Positions 33,187 through 41,639 are shown, numbered from the stretch's first letter. The stretch is DNA of 64,000 nt from Hyphomonas sp. (GCF_017792385.1 NZ_CP051230.1:2232001-2296000), one strand, 5' to 3'. Numbers and translations are program-made. The notes: generated by a model not told the origin, from the sequence alone.

Positions 33187-35973
33187 CTAGTAGGTCAGGC
33201 GGGCGCCGATCACGTAGCGTGCACCGTACTCGTCATATTGCGAGAGGCGGTTTTCGGACCCGAAATAGTAGTATTCCGGCTCGTCAGTGAGGTTCTTGCC
33301 TTCGACGAAGACCTGGAGATTGTCGTTCACGTCATACTTGGCGGACGCTTCGACGCTGAGGTGATCGCTGGTGTAGCGGTCGAGATTCGTGCCGAAGAGT
33401 TCATCCAGATAGTCGTCCCGGAAATTGGCCGAGACGCGCAGATCCCAGGGGCCCCGATCATAGCCGATGGAAGCGTTCCAGATCAGGTCGTTCTGCTTGA
33501 GCAGCGGCACATCGCGCGTGGTCAGCGGATCGTCCTCGTCCGGCACGGAGGCTTCGGAGTCGGCGATGGTGACGTTTGCGGAAACCAGGAAGCCTTCCCA
33601 GAAACCGCCGAGGAAATCGAGCTGCTGGACATAGTTCAGTTCGATACCCTTCACCGTCGCGCTGTCGCCGTTCACATAGGTGAAGACCTCTTCCACCGTG
33701 TCCGGCAGCAGCGAGGTGTCGACCGATCCCGGCACATCGCCGATGTCGTAATTGGCGCCGAAGATCGGATTGGAGATTTCCTTGTAGAACACGCCGGCCG
33801 ACAGGACGGACAGCTTGGTCGGATAGTATTCGATCGAGAGGTCGAAATTGTCGGCTTCATATGGATCAAGGGCCGGATTGCCCATCTCGGCTTCGTCACG
33901 GTCATCGTTCAGGGCGATGGTCGGACGCATTTCGCCAAAGGCCGGCCGCACGATCGAGGCATAGTAGGCGGCCCGCCCGATCAGATTGTCGGAGAAGGCG
34001 TATTTCAGGTTCACGCTGGGCAGGACGTTTGTGTAGTCGTCGTCGTATTTGCGCTTCGTGACATTGGCCGGGTCGTCTTCCTCGAAGAAGATGTTGCCGG
34101 TTGCCGAGACATCGGTGGCCTCGACGCGGACACCGGCGACGAGGGTGAGATCGTCGAACTGGAACGTCCCCATGCCGTACCCGGCCAGGATGGTTTCCTC
34201 GATCGTGTAGTCACCCGAGAGGCTGTCGAAATTCGTGCCGTCCTCGTCCAGCTCGTCCGCCGTAAACGTGCCGCGCAGGGCACGGGTCAGGCCGGCGCTC
34301 GGCCACTGGTACATCGGATTGTTCATGCGCCAGCCGGAAATCTGGCTGTTGGCGGTGATGTAGTCCGTCAACAGGACATCATCGCGTTCCCAGATCATCA
34401 GGTTCTGGTCACGCACCTTTTCGCGGTCACGAACCTTGACGCCCATCTTCCAGGTGACCGGCGTGCTGCCGATGGAAGACTCATTGGTGAGATCGAGCTT
34501 GTAGGCCCATTCGGTGTCTTCGTTGATCGTGAATTCCTGCTCGAACGCATCCATTTCATAGTTGGACGGATCATAGAGGAAATCGACGCCGGTTCCGCTG
34601 AGGCGGGGCTTTTTCGGATCGGAATTATCCCAGACAATGATCGCGTCCCCATCCATGTCATCGGAGCGGAAGGCGACGTCGTGATTGTTGGAATCGTCTT
34701 CTTCGGCATAGGCGTAGGAGACTTCGTAATCCACCGTCCAGGCACCGGCGATGGTCTGGCCGCCCAGTGCGTAGGTCTGGATCTTGCGTTCTTCCTCGCG
34801 CTGGCGGACTTCCGCGTCGACTTCGGCAAAGTTGAAGGCGAAGGAGTTGCCGTCAATGGCGACGCCTTCTTCGGCAAGGTCGCGGAACTCGAACTTGTTG
34901 CGGACCTCGTCATCCTTGTACTGGTTGAACAGGGTGCGCAGATAGAGTTCCGTGTTCTCGGTCATGCGGTAGTCGACATTGAAGACGAGGCCGAGACGCT
35001 CGCGGGTCAGGTCGTACCAGCGCATTTCATAATCATCGTTGGGGACATAGGCGTTGAGGTCGTCATCGAAGCCCCATTCGCCGATCTCGTTATTGTGGGC
35101 TTCGATGCCGAGGCTCTGATAGTTGACCGAAGCGGCGATGCCGAGCTTTTCGCCGAACACGTTGGAATAGGTCAGCGTGGCTTTCGGGGAGAGGTCTTCG
35201 GTGATCTCATTGTAGGAGCCTTCGACCTTGGCGCGGATGAACTGGCCATCGCGGTCGAATGCGGAAATGGTCTTCAGGTTGATGACGCCGCCAATCGTGT
35301 CGGCATCCACGTCCGGGGTGAGGGATTTCTGAACCTCGATACCGTCCAGAAGGTCTGACGGCACTCCGTCCAGAAGGACGCCGCGGCGGTCTTCCGGGGA
35401 CGGGGTGCGTACGCCGTTGATCGTGGCCGAGATCAGGTCTGTGTTAATGCCGCGGATCGAGACATAGCGGCCTTCGCCCTGGTCGTTCTCGATGGAGAGA
35501 CCGGCCACGCGGGCCAGCGAGTCCGCCACGGTCGTGTCGGGGAAGTTGCCGAGGCCGTCTGAATCGATGACCGAGATCAGGGCGTTGGAGGCGCGCTGCT
35601 GGTTGATGGCGCCCGCCTGGGCGGCGGCAGAGCCGACCACGAGGATGTTGTCGAGATACCGGACATCGCGGCCGAGACGGATGCTGAAATCGGTTTCGCC
35701 CGACACGTTGACCGTATCGGTGACCGTGTCCGCGCCGACATAGGAGACAGTCAGCGTATAGTCACCCGCCGGAACATTGGCGAACCGATAGGCGCCGAAC
35801 CGGTCGGCAGCGGCCGTGCGGCCGAGTTCCTCGATGGTGACAATGGCGCCTTCCAGGGCCGCATCGCCGGAGGCATCGGTGACGGTGCCTTTCAGGATGT
35901 CGGCGCTGGCGGCCTGTGCGAGCACCGCGGTGGCGGCCCCCAGCATGAAGAGTTTGCGGGACGGGTGGGTCAT
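33187..35973 (-). CDS. TonB-dependent outer-membrane receptor, Caulobacter/Xanthomonas type
   Basis: 928 residues from ATG 35973 (AAGGA eight bases upstream). Signal peptide to about residue 24 (AQAASA), a carboxypeptidase-regulatory-like domain (about 26-100, LKGTVTDASG...), a plug domain (RYLDNILVVG ... VSIRGINTD ... IEVQKSLTPDVDADTIGG), then a beta-barrel ending in aromatic/hydrophobic residues (VIGARLTY). It belongs to the TIGR01782-like family that takes up sugars, phosphorylated compounds or other large nutrients using TonB energy. Four PHO-box heptamers lie upstream, and phytase lies downstream, so a phytate or phosphorylated substrate is the working idea. Confidence 0.93.
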   Translation of the reverse strand: MTHPSRKLFMLGAATAVLAQAASADILKGTVTDASGDAALEGAIVTIEELGRTAAADRFGAYRFANVPAGDYTLTVSYVGADTVTDTVNVSGETDFSIRLGRDVRYLDNILVVGSAAAQAGAINQQRASNALISVIDSDGLGNFPDTTVADSLARVAGLSIENDQGEGRYVSIRGINTDLISATINGVRTPSPEDRRGVLLDGVPSDLLDGIEVQKSLTPDVDADTIGGVINLKTISAFDRDGQFIRAKVEGSYNEITEDLSPKATLTYSNVFGEKLGIAASVNYQSLGIEAHNNEIGEWGFDDDLNAYVPNDDYEMRWYDLTRERLGLVFNVDYRMTENTELYLRTLFNQYKDDEVRNKFEFRDLAEEGVAIDGNSFAFNFAEVDAEVRQREEERKIQTYALGGQTIAGAWTVDYEVSYAYAEEDDSNNHDVAFRSDDMDGDAIIVWDNSDPKKPRLSGTGVDFLYDPSNYEMDAFEQEFTINEDTEWAYKLDLTNESSIGSTPVTWKMGVKVRDREKVRDQNLMIWERDDVLLTDYITANSQISGWRMNNPMYQWPSAGLTRALRGTFTADELDEDGTNFDSLSGDYTIEETILAGYGMGTFQFDDLTLVAGVRVEATDVSATGNIFFEEDDPANVTKRKYDDDYTNVLPSVNLKYAFSDNLIGRAAYYASIVRPAFGEMRPTIALNDDRDEAEMGNPALDPYEADNFDLSIEYYPTKLSVLSAGVFYKEISNPIFGANYDIGDVPGSVDTSLLPDTVEEVFTYVNGDSATVKGIELNYVQQLDFLGGFWEGFLVSANVTIADSEASVPDEDDPLTTRDVPLLKQNDLIWNASIGYDRGPWDLRVSANFRDDYLDELFGTNLDRYTSDHLSVEASAKYDVNDNLQVFVEGKNLTDEPEYYYFGSENRLSQYDEYGARYVIGARLTY

Positions 35974-36047
35974 CGGAATCATCCTTGCTCTGGCAATCCG
36001 TATCAAGAAGCCGGCGCTTCAAAACTGCGGCCACGTCCCACGCCAGA

Positions 36048-36087
36048 GTTACGGTTGAGTGACAGCTGTGTAATGTTTTCGTGACGG
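36048..36087 (-). promoter_or_regulatory. Double PHO box (four phased heptamers) upstream of the TonB receptor
   Basis: On the minus strand the heptamers are CCGTCAC (36087-36081), ACATTAC (36076-36070), CTGTCAC (36065-36059) and CCGTAAC (36054-36048), each separated by four bases, an exact 11-bp period. The PHO-box consensus is a repeat of CTGTCAT-like heptamers with a 4-base gap, bound by PhoB. The sites lie 75-114 bases upstream of the start codon. The remainder of the 304-base gap 35974-36277 shows nothing else clear. Confidence 0.7.
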
Positions 36088-36277
36088 TCCGTGATTTCGC
36101 GTGGAAATCGGGCCGATGGCTGCAGGCGGGGACAGTTTCGTGCCTTTCCTGCAACACACCATTGGGGGCATCCGGCCCGGAACACGGCAGCGCCGGGGAA
36201 TCAGGCGCATCAGACCGGCGCGCGAATCCGACAGGGATCCAGCCATGGCAGGATAGCGGGACTGACAGGAGCCCGTG

Positions 36278-37081
36278 ATGTCTTCAAAGGTCCAGATACA
36301 GCGGCAAATGCGCCAGATCCGTCTGGCCCGGCTGTCGGGGCTGAGCCTGCTGGATGCGGCGGCGCGCGCCGGACTGAGCCGAAGCTCGGCGTGGCGGATG
36401 ATTCGCGCGCACGGGCTGGACGATCCCGAACGTCCGCTGGAACGCCAGCGCCTGTCGCTGAGCGAGGCCCATGACCGCATCGCCGACCGCGTTGCAGACC
36501 CCGCCACCCCGGCGGAGGAACTGGCCAGTCTGAGCGGCGTGCTGATCCGGCTGGCCGGCGAAATCCGGCGGCTGGATATGGCGGCCGCGAAACTGGAAGA
36601 GGATGCAGATGTACGGCTTGCCGGATCCGGCCAAACGGAGACCCCCGAAGATGACCCGGATGACGAGTACTCCGCCGCTGCCGAGCAGCGCCGGCTGGAC
36701 GCCCTGGCAGCCAGCCTTCAGACAAAGGGCGCGCCATGCTGTGACGAGCGGGGATTGGCGGGGGATGACGGCCGGGGAGCGCAGCCTGGTGAGCCAGAAT
36801 CCCTGGCTGGCTGCGGCCCGCGATATTCAGGTGCCGCCGCAGGCGGGCTGGCGGACATTCGTGTTCATGGGCGGACGCGGCGCTGGGAAGACACGGGCGG
36901 GGGCCGAATGGCTGCGCTGGTCGATTCTGCATGGCGGGTGCCGCCGGGCGGCCCTGGTGGGCCCGGCGCTGCACGATGTACGCGAGGTGATGATCGACGG
37001 GCCGAGCGGCCTGAAATGGATCGAGCCGCTGAAGAGCCGCCGTCCGACCTATTCGCCGAGCCGCCGCCTGTTGAGGTTTGA
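36278..37081 (+). CDS. GTA-type HTH protein (g1-like), with a long read-through tail
   Basis: 267 residues by open frame. The first ~150 look real: a helix-turn-helix (GLSLLDAAARAGLSRSSAWRMIRAHGL) and a long helix (PATPAEELASLSGVLIRLAGEIRRLDMAAAKLEE) of the kind found in small-terminase-like proteins before the GTA terminase. The last ~110 residues overlap the terminase frame and are Gly/Arg/Pro-rich, like a shadow of it. The true end may be near 36740; a one-base indel may have removed an earlier stop. The start could be 36275 or 36278. Confidence 0.55.
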   Translation: MSSKVQIQRQMRQIRLARLSGLSLLDAAARAGLSRSSAWRMIRAHGLDDPERPLERQRLSLSEAHDRIADRVADPATPAEELASLSGVLIRLAGEIRRLDMAAAKLEEDADVRLAGSGQTETPEDDPDDEYSAAAEQRRLDALAASLQTKGAPCCDERGLAGDDGRGAQPGEPESLAGCGPRYSGAAAGGLADIRVHGRTRRWEDTGGGRMAALVDSAWRVPPGGPGGPGAARCTRGDDRRAERPEMDRAAEEPPSDLFAEPPPVEV

Positions 37082-37994
37082 CAATGGCGCGGAGGCGCAT
37101 GTCTTTTCCGCCGAGGATCCGGACAGTCTGCGCGGCCCGCAATTCGATGTCGCCTGGTGCGATGAGGTGGCGGCCTGGCTGCGCGGGCAGGCGGTGTGGG
37201 ACACGCTGCAAATGGGGTTGAGACTGGGCGATGCGCCGCGGGTCATGGCGACCACGACACCGCGCCCCACACCCTTTTTCACCGGATTGCTGAAGGGCGC
37301 CGATACGCTGGTTCGGCGCACCAGCATGGCCGAGAATGTGGACAATCTGTCGGACGGGTTCGTGTCGGCAATGATGGCGGCCTATGGCGACAGCGCCCTG
37401 GCGCGGCAGGAAATTCATGGCGAGCTTCTGGAAGATCCGGACGGCGCCCTGTTCCGCCGGCAGATGATTGATGCGGCGCGGGTGGACGCGCCGCCCATGA
37501 TGGAAGATGTGATCGTGGCCGTGGACCCGCCGGCCAGCAGCGGCCCGGCCGCCGATGCGTGCGGCATCATTGCGGCCGGCGTGCGCGCGGGCGTTTCCTA
37601 TGTGCTGGCGGATGCGTCCGCACCGGGGCTGAAGCCGCTGGATTGGGCCCGGCGCGCCGTGGCGGTGAGCCGCGAAGTGGGCGCGCGGGAAATCATCGCC
37701 GAGGCCAATCAGGGGGGAGAGATGGTGCGGCAGGTTCTGGAAAGCGCCGGGGTGGATGTGCCGGTGCGCCTTGTGCGGGCACGCCTCGGCAAGCGGGCAC
37801 GGGCGGCGCCGGTGGCGACATTGTACGAACAGGGACGGGTGGCCCATGTCGGCCTGCTGCCCGAGCTGGAAGACCAGATGTGCCGGTTCGGCGCGGAAGG
37901 CTTTCGCGGCTCACCCGACCGGGTGGATGCCCTCGTCTGGGCCATCTGGGCCCTCGCCCTGGACGGCGCCGGGCCATGGGTGCGGGTGTTGTGA
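36603..37994 (+). CDS. GTA/phage terminase large subunit (g2-like)
   Basis: 463 residues. The ATPase domain carries Walker A GGRGAGKT (about 90-97) and Walker B VAWCDE (about 183-188). The nuclease domain begins VIVAVDPPASS (about 300) with further acidic positions, ending DALVWAIWAL, which matches the terminase of Rhodobacter-type gene transfer agents. In a GTA it cuts and packages host DNA into particles. The downstream neighbours, a portal and capsid in normal clusters, are missing. The start may be later (MTAGERS at about 36765) since the N-terminal ~54 residues overlap the HTH gene. Confidence 0.88.
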   Translation: MQMYGLPDPAKRRPPKMTRMTSTPPLPSSAGWTPWQPAFRQRARHAVTSGDWRGMTAGERSLVSQNPWLAAARDIQVPPQAGWRTFVFMGGRGAGKTRAGAEWLRWSILHGGCRRAALVGPALHDVREVMIDGPSGLKWIEPLKSRRPTYSPSRRLLRFDNGAEAHVFSAEDPDSLRGPQFDVAWCDEVAAWLRGQAVWDTLQMGLRLGDAPRVMATTTPRPTPFFTGLLKGADTLVRRTSMAENVDNLSDGFVSAMMAAYGDSALARQEIHGELLEDPDGALFRRQMIDAARVDAPPMMEDVIVAVDPPASSGPAADACGIIAAGVRAGVSYVLADASAPGLKPLDWARRAVAVSREVGAREIIAEANQGGEMVRQVLESAGVDVPVRLVRARLGKRARAAPVATLYEQGRVAHVGLLPELEDQMCRFGAEGFRGSPDRVDALVWAIWALALDGAGPWVRVL

Positions 37995-38013
37995 GAGCGT
38001 ATTTCCAATCGAG

Positions 38014-38134
38014 AGTCCGGTAGCCCCCCTCTAACTCCCCCCTTTCAGGGGGGAGAACGGCCCTCGAGCAAGGCGGCTGCTGTCTGCGTTCCTCCCCCTG
38101 CAAGGGGGAGGACAGGTGGGGGTCCTGCCGGACT
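38014..38134. repeat. Composite palindromic repeat (REP/BIME-like) next to the DUF559 gene
   Basis: The outer arms are AGTCCGG (38014-38020) and CCGGACT (38128-38134). Inside are two hairpins: CTCCCCCC/GGGGGGAG (38035-38042 with 38048-38055) and CCTCCCCCT/AGGGGGAGG (38091-38099 with 38103-38111). The DUF559 stop codon falls within the right arm. Confidence 0.75.
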
Positions 38135-38498
38135 ATCCTCTGCTTTTCCGGATCAACTCAATTTCCTGCCGGGTATGGTCTCCCACGGCTTCGAGGGATT
38201 CATCTATCCATGAGACCGGAATGCGCAGAACCGTGATGCCGCGCTCTGCCAGAAAAGCATCGCGGCGGGCGTCGTATACAGGGTCGTGCCAGTCGCCATC
38301 GACTTCGATGGCGAGTTTGAGGGAGGGGCAGTAATAGTCGAGGAAATAGGGACCGGCGGGATGCTGGCGCCGAAAGGACACGCCCATCTGTTTCCGGCTG
38401 AGGAGCAGCCAGACTTTCTGTTCGGTCTTCGAGGCGGACTGGCGAAGCGCACGAGCGCGACGTGTGTGTTCAGGCGTGCGCGTGAACTTGTTCGCCAC
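38133..38498 (-). CDS. DUF559 endonuclease-like protein
   Basis: 121 residues. DUF559 pattern: TRTPEHTRRARALRQSASKTEQKVW at the start, GVSFRRQHP, then FLDYYCPSLKLAIEVDGDWH, with D/E-x-D positions of the Vsr/PD-(D/E)XK fold, and a C-terminal RIPVSWIDESLE. Such genes are often found beside palindromic repeats in alphaproteobacteria, as here; that association is from memory. A role in repair or in spreading the repeat is unproven. Confidence 0.85.
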   Translation of the reverse strand: MANKFTRTPEHTRRARALRQSASKTEQKVWLLLSRKQMGVSFRRQHPAGPYFLDYYCPSLKLAIEVDGDWHDPVYDARRDAFLAERGITVLRIPVSWIDESLEAVGDHTRQEIELIRKSRG

Positions 38499-38501
38499 AC
38501 T

Positions 38502-38948
38502 CTATCCCCCCGTACGAAAGGCCTTGCGTCCGAAATAGGCGTTCTTGGGGGCGGGGGGCGTGTCGTCGGGTTCGGGGGTGTCGTCCACGGTTTCGGCGGG
38601 TTCTGCCGGGGCGGGATGGGTGCCGTTCATCAGGCCACGGATCCAGGCGCAGGCGGCGCCGGCGGTGGAGACTTCGAGGTCCGGTACGGAACGGTCCATG
38701 CGGCGGGCGAGCTGGCGCGCCTGGTGGGCGGTCAGGGATTTCAGGGTTGTCTCGAACAGGTCCGGGCCGACCGTGTCGCGCAGATCCTTCATGTCGTCCG
38801 TGGTCTGACCGGCCGACACCATCAGCTTCTTGACAAGCAAGGAGGTGGCGGCGGCGAAATCCTTTTCGCCGAGCCGGTCAAAGCGCTCGCGCCGGGCCAG
38901 CAGTGATTCCAGAGCCTTTGCGCTGGGGGCGGTGTCGGCGTCGCTCAT
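38502..38948 (-). CDS. Small acidic protein coupled to the ParA gene
   Basis: 148 residues from ATG 38948, overlapping the ParA stop by ATGA. The first ~100 residues are helical (ALESLLARRERFDRL ... FAAATSLLVKKLM ... FETTLKSLTAHQARQLARRMD); the tail is Pro/Glu/Asp-rich and disordered-looking (HPAPAEPAETVDDTPEPDD). I recognise no family. Strict translational coupling to an orphan ParA suggests a partner or cargo adaptor, analogous in layout to ParB/McdB-like proteins; this is inference. Confidence 0.6.
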   Translation of the reverse strand: MSDADTAPSAKALESLLARRERFDRLGEKDFAAATSLLVKKLMVSAGQTTDDMKDLRDTVGPDLFETTLKSLTAHQARQLARRMDRSVPDLEVSTAGAACAWIRGLMNGTHPAPAEPAETVDDTPEPDDTPPAPKNAYFGRKAFRTGG

Positions 38949-39829
38949 TGAATTTTCTCCCGCACTTCCTTCAGCAGGCTCTCGATGATGCCGAGCGCCT
39001 CGCCGGGCCATTTGGCCTGCAGGGTCGGTTCCGGGCCGAGCTCGATCGGGTTGGTGGCAAAACCCTGCTTCATCGGGATGACTGTGTTGAACATGGTGAA
39101 TTCGGTTTCCTTGGCGCTGGCGGCCTCGCGCATGGCGTTCAGGACGACCTGTTGGTGCGGCGTGCCGTCATAGCGGGTGGCCAGCACACAGGGCAGGTTC
39201 TCGATGTCACGGCCGCGCAGATTGCGCATGATGTCGCCGGTGAACAGGTCGAGGCCGAGCGTGGACATGAAGTCCGGAATGGTGGGTACAATGATCAGGT
39301 GGCTGGCGGCCAGAACGGTTTCCGTCATCACCGAGATGCCGGGCGGGCAGTCGCACAGGATGATGTCGTAATCGGCCTTCAGCTTTTCGAAATCATCACG
39401 CATGCGGCGGCCGACCTGGCCCTGCAGCGCTTCCATGGAATAGCCCTTGGCGGTCAGTTCGTAGATCAGCTCGCGCTCGGTCTTGCGCAGGCGCGGCGAG
39501 GAGGGGATCAGGTCCAGCTCCAGCGGCTTGCCATTATAGGTGACATCGGAGGCATCGGTGACGATGAATTCGGACAGGCGCTTGTGCTCGCCGGCGAAGA
39601 AATTCTCCAGCAGCCAGTCGGAAATGGTCACATAGTCATTGATCGCCTGGAACAGGTGTTCATCGCCCTCATGGCCATAGACGAGCAGCGAGGCATTGGC
39701 CTGGGTGTCGAGATCGACGACAAGCGTGCGGAATCCATTCGCGGCGAAGGCTTCCGCAAGGCTGACACATGTCGTGGTCTTGCCGACCCCGCCCTTGGAG
39801 TTGGCGATGGAAATGACTCGTGCCGACAT
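38945..39829 (-). CDS. Orphan ParA/MinD-family ATPase
   Basis: 294 residues from ATG 39829 (AAGGAG upstream). Deviant Walker A NSKGGVGKTT at about residues 10-19, switch I DLDTQANAS and switch II LCDCPPGI are all present. ParA dimers bind DNA and position cargo along the nucleoid. There is no ParB or parS beside it; the partner is probably the coupled gene downstream. It stands between the GTA terminase and the GTA g3/g15 remnant on the opposite strand, an unusual place. Confidence 0.9.
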   Translation of the reverse strand: MSARVISIANSKGGVGKTTTCVSLAEAFAANGFRTLVVDLDTQANASLLVYGHEGDEHLFQAINDYVTISDWLLENFFAGEHKRLSEFIVTDASDVTYNGKPLELDLIPSSPRLRKTERELIYELTAKGYSMEALQGQVGRRMRDDFEKLKADYDIILCDCPPGISVMTETVLAASHLIIVPTIPDFMSTLGLDLFTGDIMRNLRGRDIENLPCVLATRYDGTPHQQVVLNAMREAASAKETEFTMFNTVIPMKQGFATNPIELGPEPTLQAKWPGEALGIIESLLKEVREKIQ

Positions 39830-40046
39830 TCTGTTAGCTCCTTTGCCCCTGACCGAATGGCGAAAAAGCAGATTTGGGCCCTTATGGCTATGGGCGGAGC
39901 GCAAGAAAATACAGGGAAAATACCGGGTTAATCCTCAACTTTTCGAGATTAGCAGGCTGATTTTCCGGGGTTTTTCCAAACTGAATCCGAAGGGGGCTGG
40001 CGGCATTTAATTTCAGGGCATCGCAGGAAACGGAGCCCCGCCCCCC

Positions 40047-41639
40047 ATGAACCCGATCTGGCCCTTCAGCCGCCGCCCGCGCGAGGCGAAATCCGCGCTG
40101 CCTTTGGTAGCGGTCACCGAAATCGGCGCAGCCCGCTGGGGCAGCCGGGAGGGCGCGGCCCTGACGCGGGACGGATACCTGGCCAATGCGGTGGATGTGT
40201 CCGGGCTGGACGGCGTGGTTGAGGGCTATGGCCTTGATGGAGTGCATTCGGTGCGCGCGGCGCTGGAGCCGCTGAAACTGGCCTATGGGTTTGACTGCGT
40301 GGAGCGGGGCGGCGCGCTGGCATTCCGGATGGCGGATGAGGGCGCGGTTCTGGATATGGCAGCAGACGCTCTGGTCGAGACGGGGGCGCAGCGCACACGC
40401 GGCCTGCTGGACAAGGCACCGGCGCGGGTGCGGCTGACGCATGTCGATCTGGAGACGGACTACCAGCCGGGGCTGGCCGAGGCACGATTGGCGGGCGGCG
40501 ATCCAAGGCTGGTACAGGATGTGAGCCTGCCATTGGCGCTGGGAGCGAGCCGGGCAGAGGCAGTGGCCGGGGCCTTGCTGGAGGCCGCCGCGCACGGGGA
40601 GAGTCTTGCCTGCGAATTGCCGCTGTCGGCGTTGGCACTGGAGCCGGGAGATGGCGTGCGCTTCGGGAGCGGACCGGTCTGGCGGATCCGGGATATGGTG
40701 GACCGGGGCGGCGTGCGGACGCTGACCTGCCGGGAAGAGTTGACGGCGATGAGCAGAGTGCGGGCCGGGCAGGCCGGCAGCGCGCCGCCAGAGGCGCCGG
40801 TGTTTGGCGACGTGGATCTGGTCATCATGGATGCGCCGCACCTGCCCGAATATGACGGTGGGAGCGGGCCTTTGCTGGCGGCCTGGGCCGATCCGTGGCC
40901 GGGGGAAGTGGTGGTGCTGGCTGGTCTGGCAGAGGACGCGCTGGGGGAAGTGGCACGGCTGGACCGGCCTGCGGTGATCGGGCGGCTGACCGAGGGCTGT
41001 GGGGCGGGACCGGTCGGGCGCTGGGACCGGGCGGGTGCGCTGAACGTGTTCTGTCCGGGAGGAGAGTTTGCAAGCCTGCCGGACGGACAGGTCCTGTCCG
41101 GAGGGAATGCCGCCTTGCTGGAAACCGATGCCGGCTGGGAATGTGTCCAGTTCCAGACGGCCGAACTGGTCGCGCCGGATGTCTGGCAACTGACCGGCCT
41201 GTTGCGCGGGCAGCGGGGCAGCCTGCCAGGGGCGGCGCAGACGGGCGCGCGGCTGGTCCTGCTGGACACAGCTCTGGCGCGTGCGAGCGTCGGCGGTGAA
41301 ACGCTGGGCGTGGAGATGATGTGGAAAGCGGTCACGGATGACGCGGCGACGGCGCTGACCTTTGAGGATCAGGCGGGCCTGCCCTGGCCGGTCGCGCATC
41401 TGCGGCGGACGGGGGACATATTGAGCTGGACACGGCGCGGCGCGGATGTGCCGCAAAGCTGGGCCCTGCCGGAAGCGGAGAATGCGGGCCGGTTCGCAGC
41501 CGAGTTCGACACGGGTAACGGCTTTGGCGACCGCGCCAGTTTCGACACGCCCTGGACCGAATGGCCCGAGGGGGCGATTGCGGCGCGGGTGGCGGAAATG
41601 GGACCGGATGGGCGCCTTGGGCCATGGCGCAGCTTGTGA
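40047..41639 (+). CDS. Apparent in-frame fusion of GTA portal (g3) N-terminus to GTA baseplate (g15) C-terminus
   Basis: 530 residues. Residues 1-49 (FSRRPREAKSALPLVAV ... ARWGSREGAALTRDGYLANAV) match the start of GTA portal proteins, where a W.pRD.aaLaR.GY..NaV motif precedes the capsid-facing body. From residue ~50 on (SGLDGVVEGYGLDG, ALEPLKLAYGFDCVERGG) the sequence switches to the second half of g15, the large GTA tail/baseplate protein, and runs to its usual end (GPDGRLGPWRSL). Everything between in a standard cluster (rest of portal, protease, capsid, tail tube, tape measure, hydrolase, first half of g15) is absent. Probably non-functional in GTA production. Confidence 0.65.
   Translation: MNPIWPFSRRPREAKSALPLVAVTEIGAARWGSREGAALTRDGYLANAVDVSGLDGVVEGYGLDGVHSVRAALEPLKLAYGFDCVERGGALAFRMADEGAVLDMAADALVETGAQRTRGLLDKAPARVRLTHVDLETDYQPGLAEARLAGGDPRLVQDVSLPLALGASRAEAVAGALLEAAAHGESLACELPLSALALEPGDGVRFGSGPVWRIRDMVDRGGVRTLTCREELTAMSRVRAGQAGSAPPEAPVFGDVDLVIMDAPHLPEYDGGSGPLLAAWADPWPGEVVVLAGLAEDALGEVARLDRPAVIGRLTEGCGAGPVGRWDRAGALNVFCPGGEFASLPDGQVLSGGNAALLETDAGWECVQFQTAELVAPDVWQLTGLLRGQRGSLPGAAQTGARLVLLDTALARASVGGETLGVEMMWKAVTDDAATALTFEDQAGLPWPVAHLRRTGDILSWTRRGADVPQSWALPEAENAGRFAAEFDTGNGFGDRASFDTPWTEWPEGAIAARVAEMGPDGRLGPWRSL

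Noticed and set aside
32935..35358. Long open frame (807 codons) on the plus strand
   Set aside because: It lies exactly opposite the TonB receptor, has no ribosome site or family pattern, and is the usual antisense artefact of a GC-rich gene.
37082..40046. Missing GTA structural genes searched for between terminase and the fusion
   Set aside because: Only ParA, its partner and DUF559 are present, all on the minus strand; nothing resembles portal body, protease or capsid.
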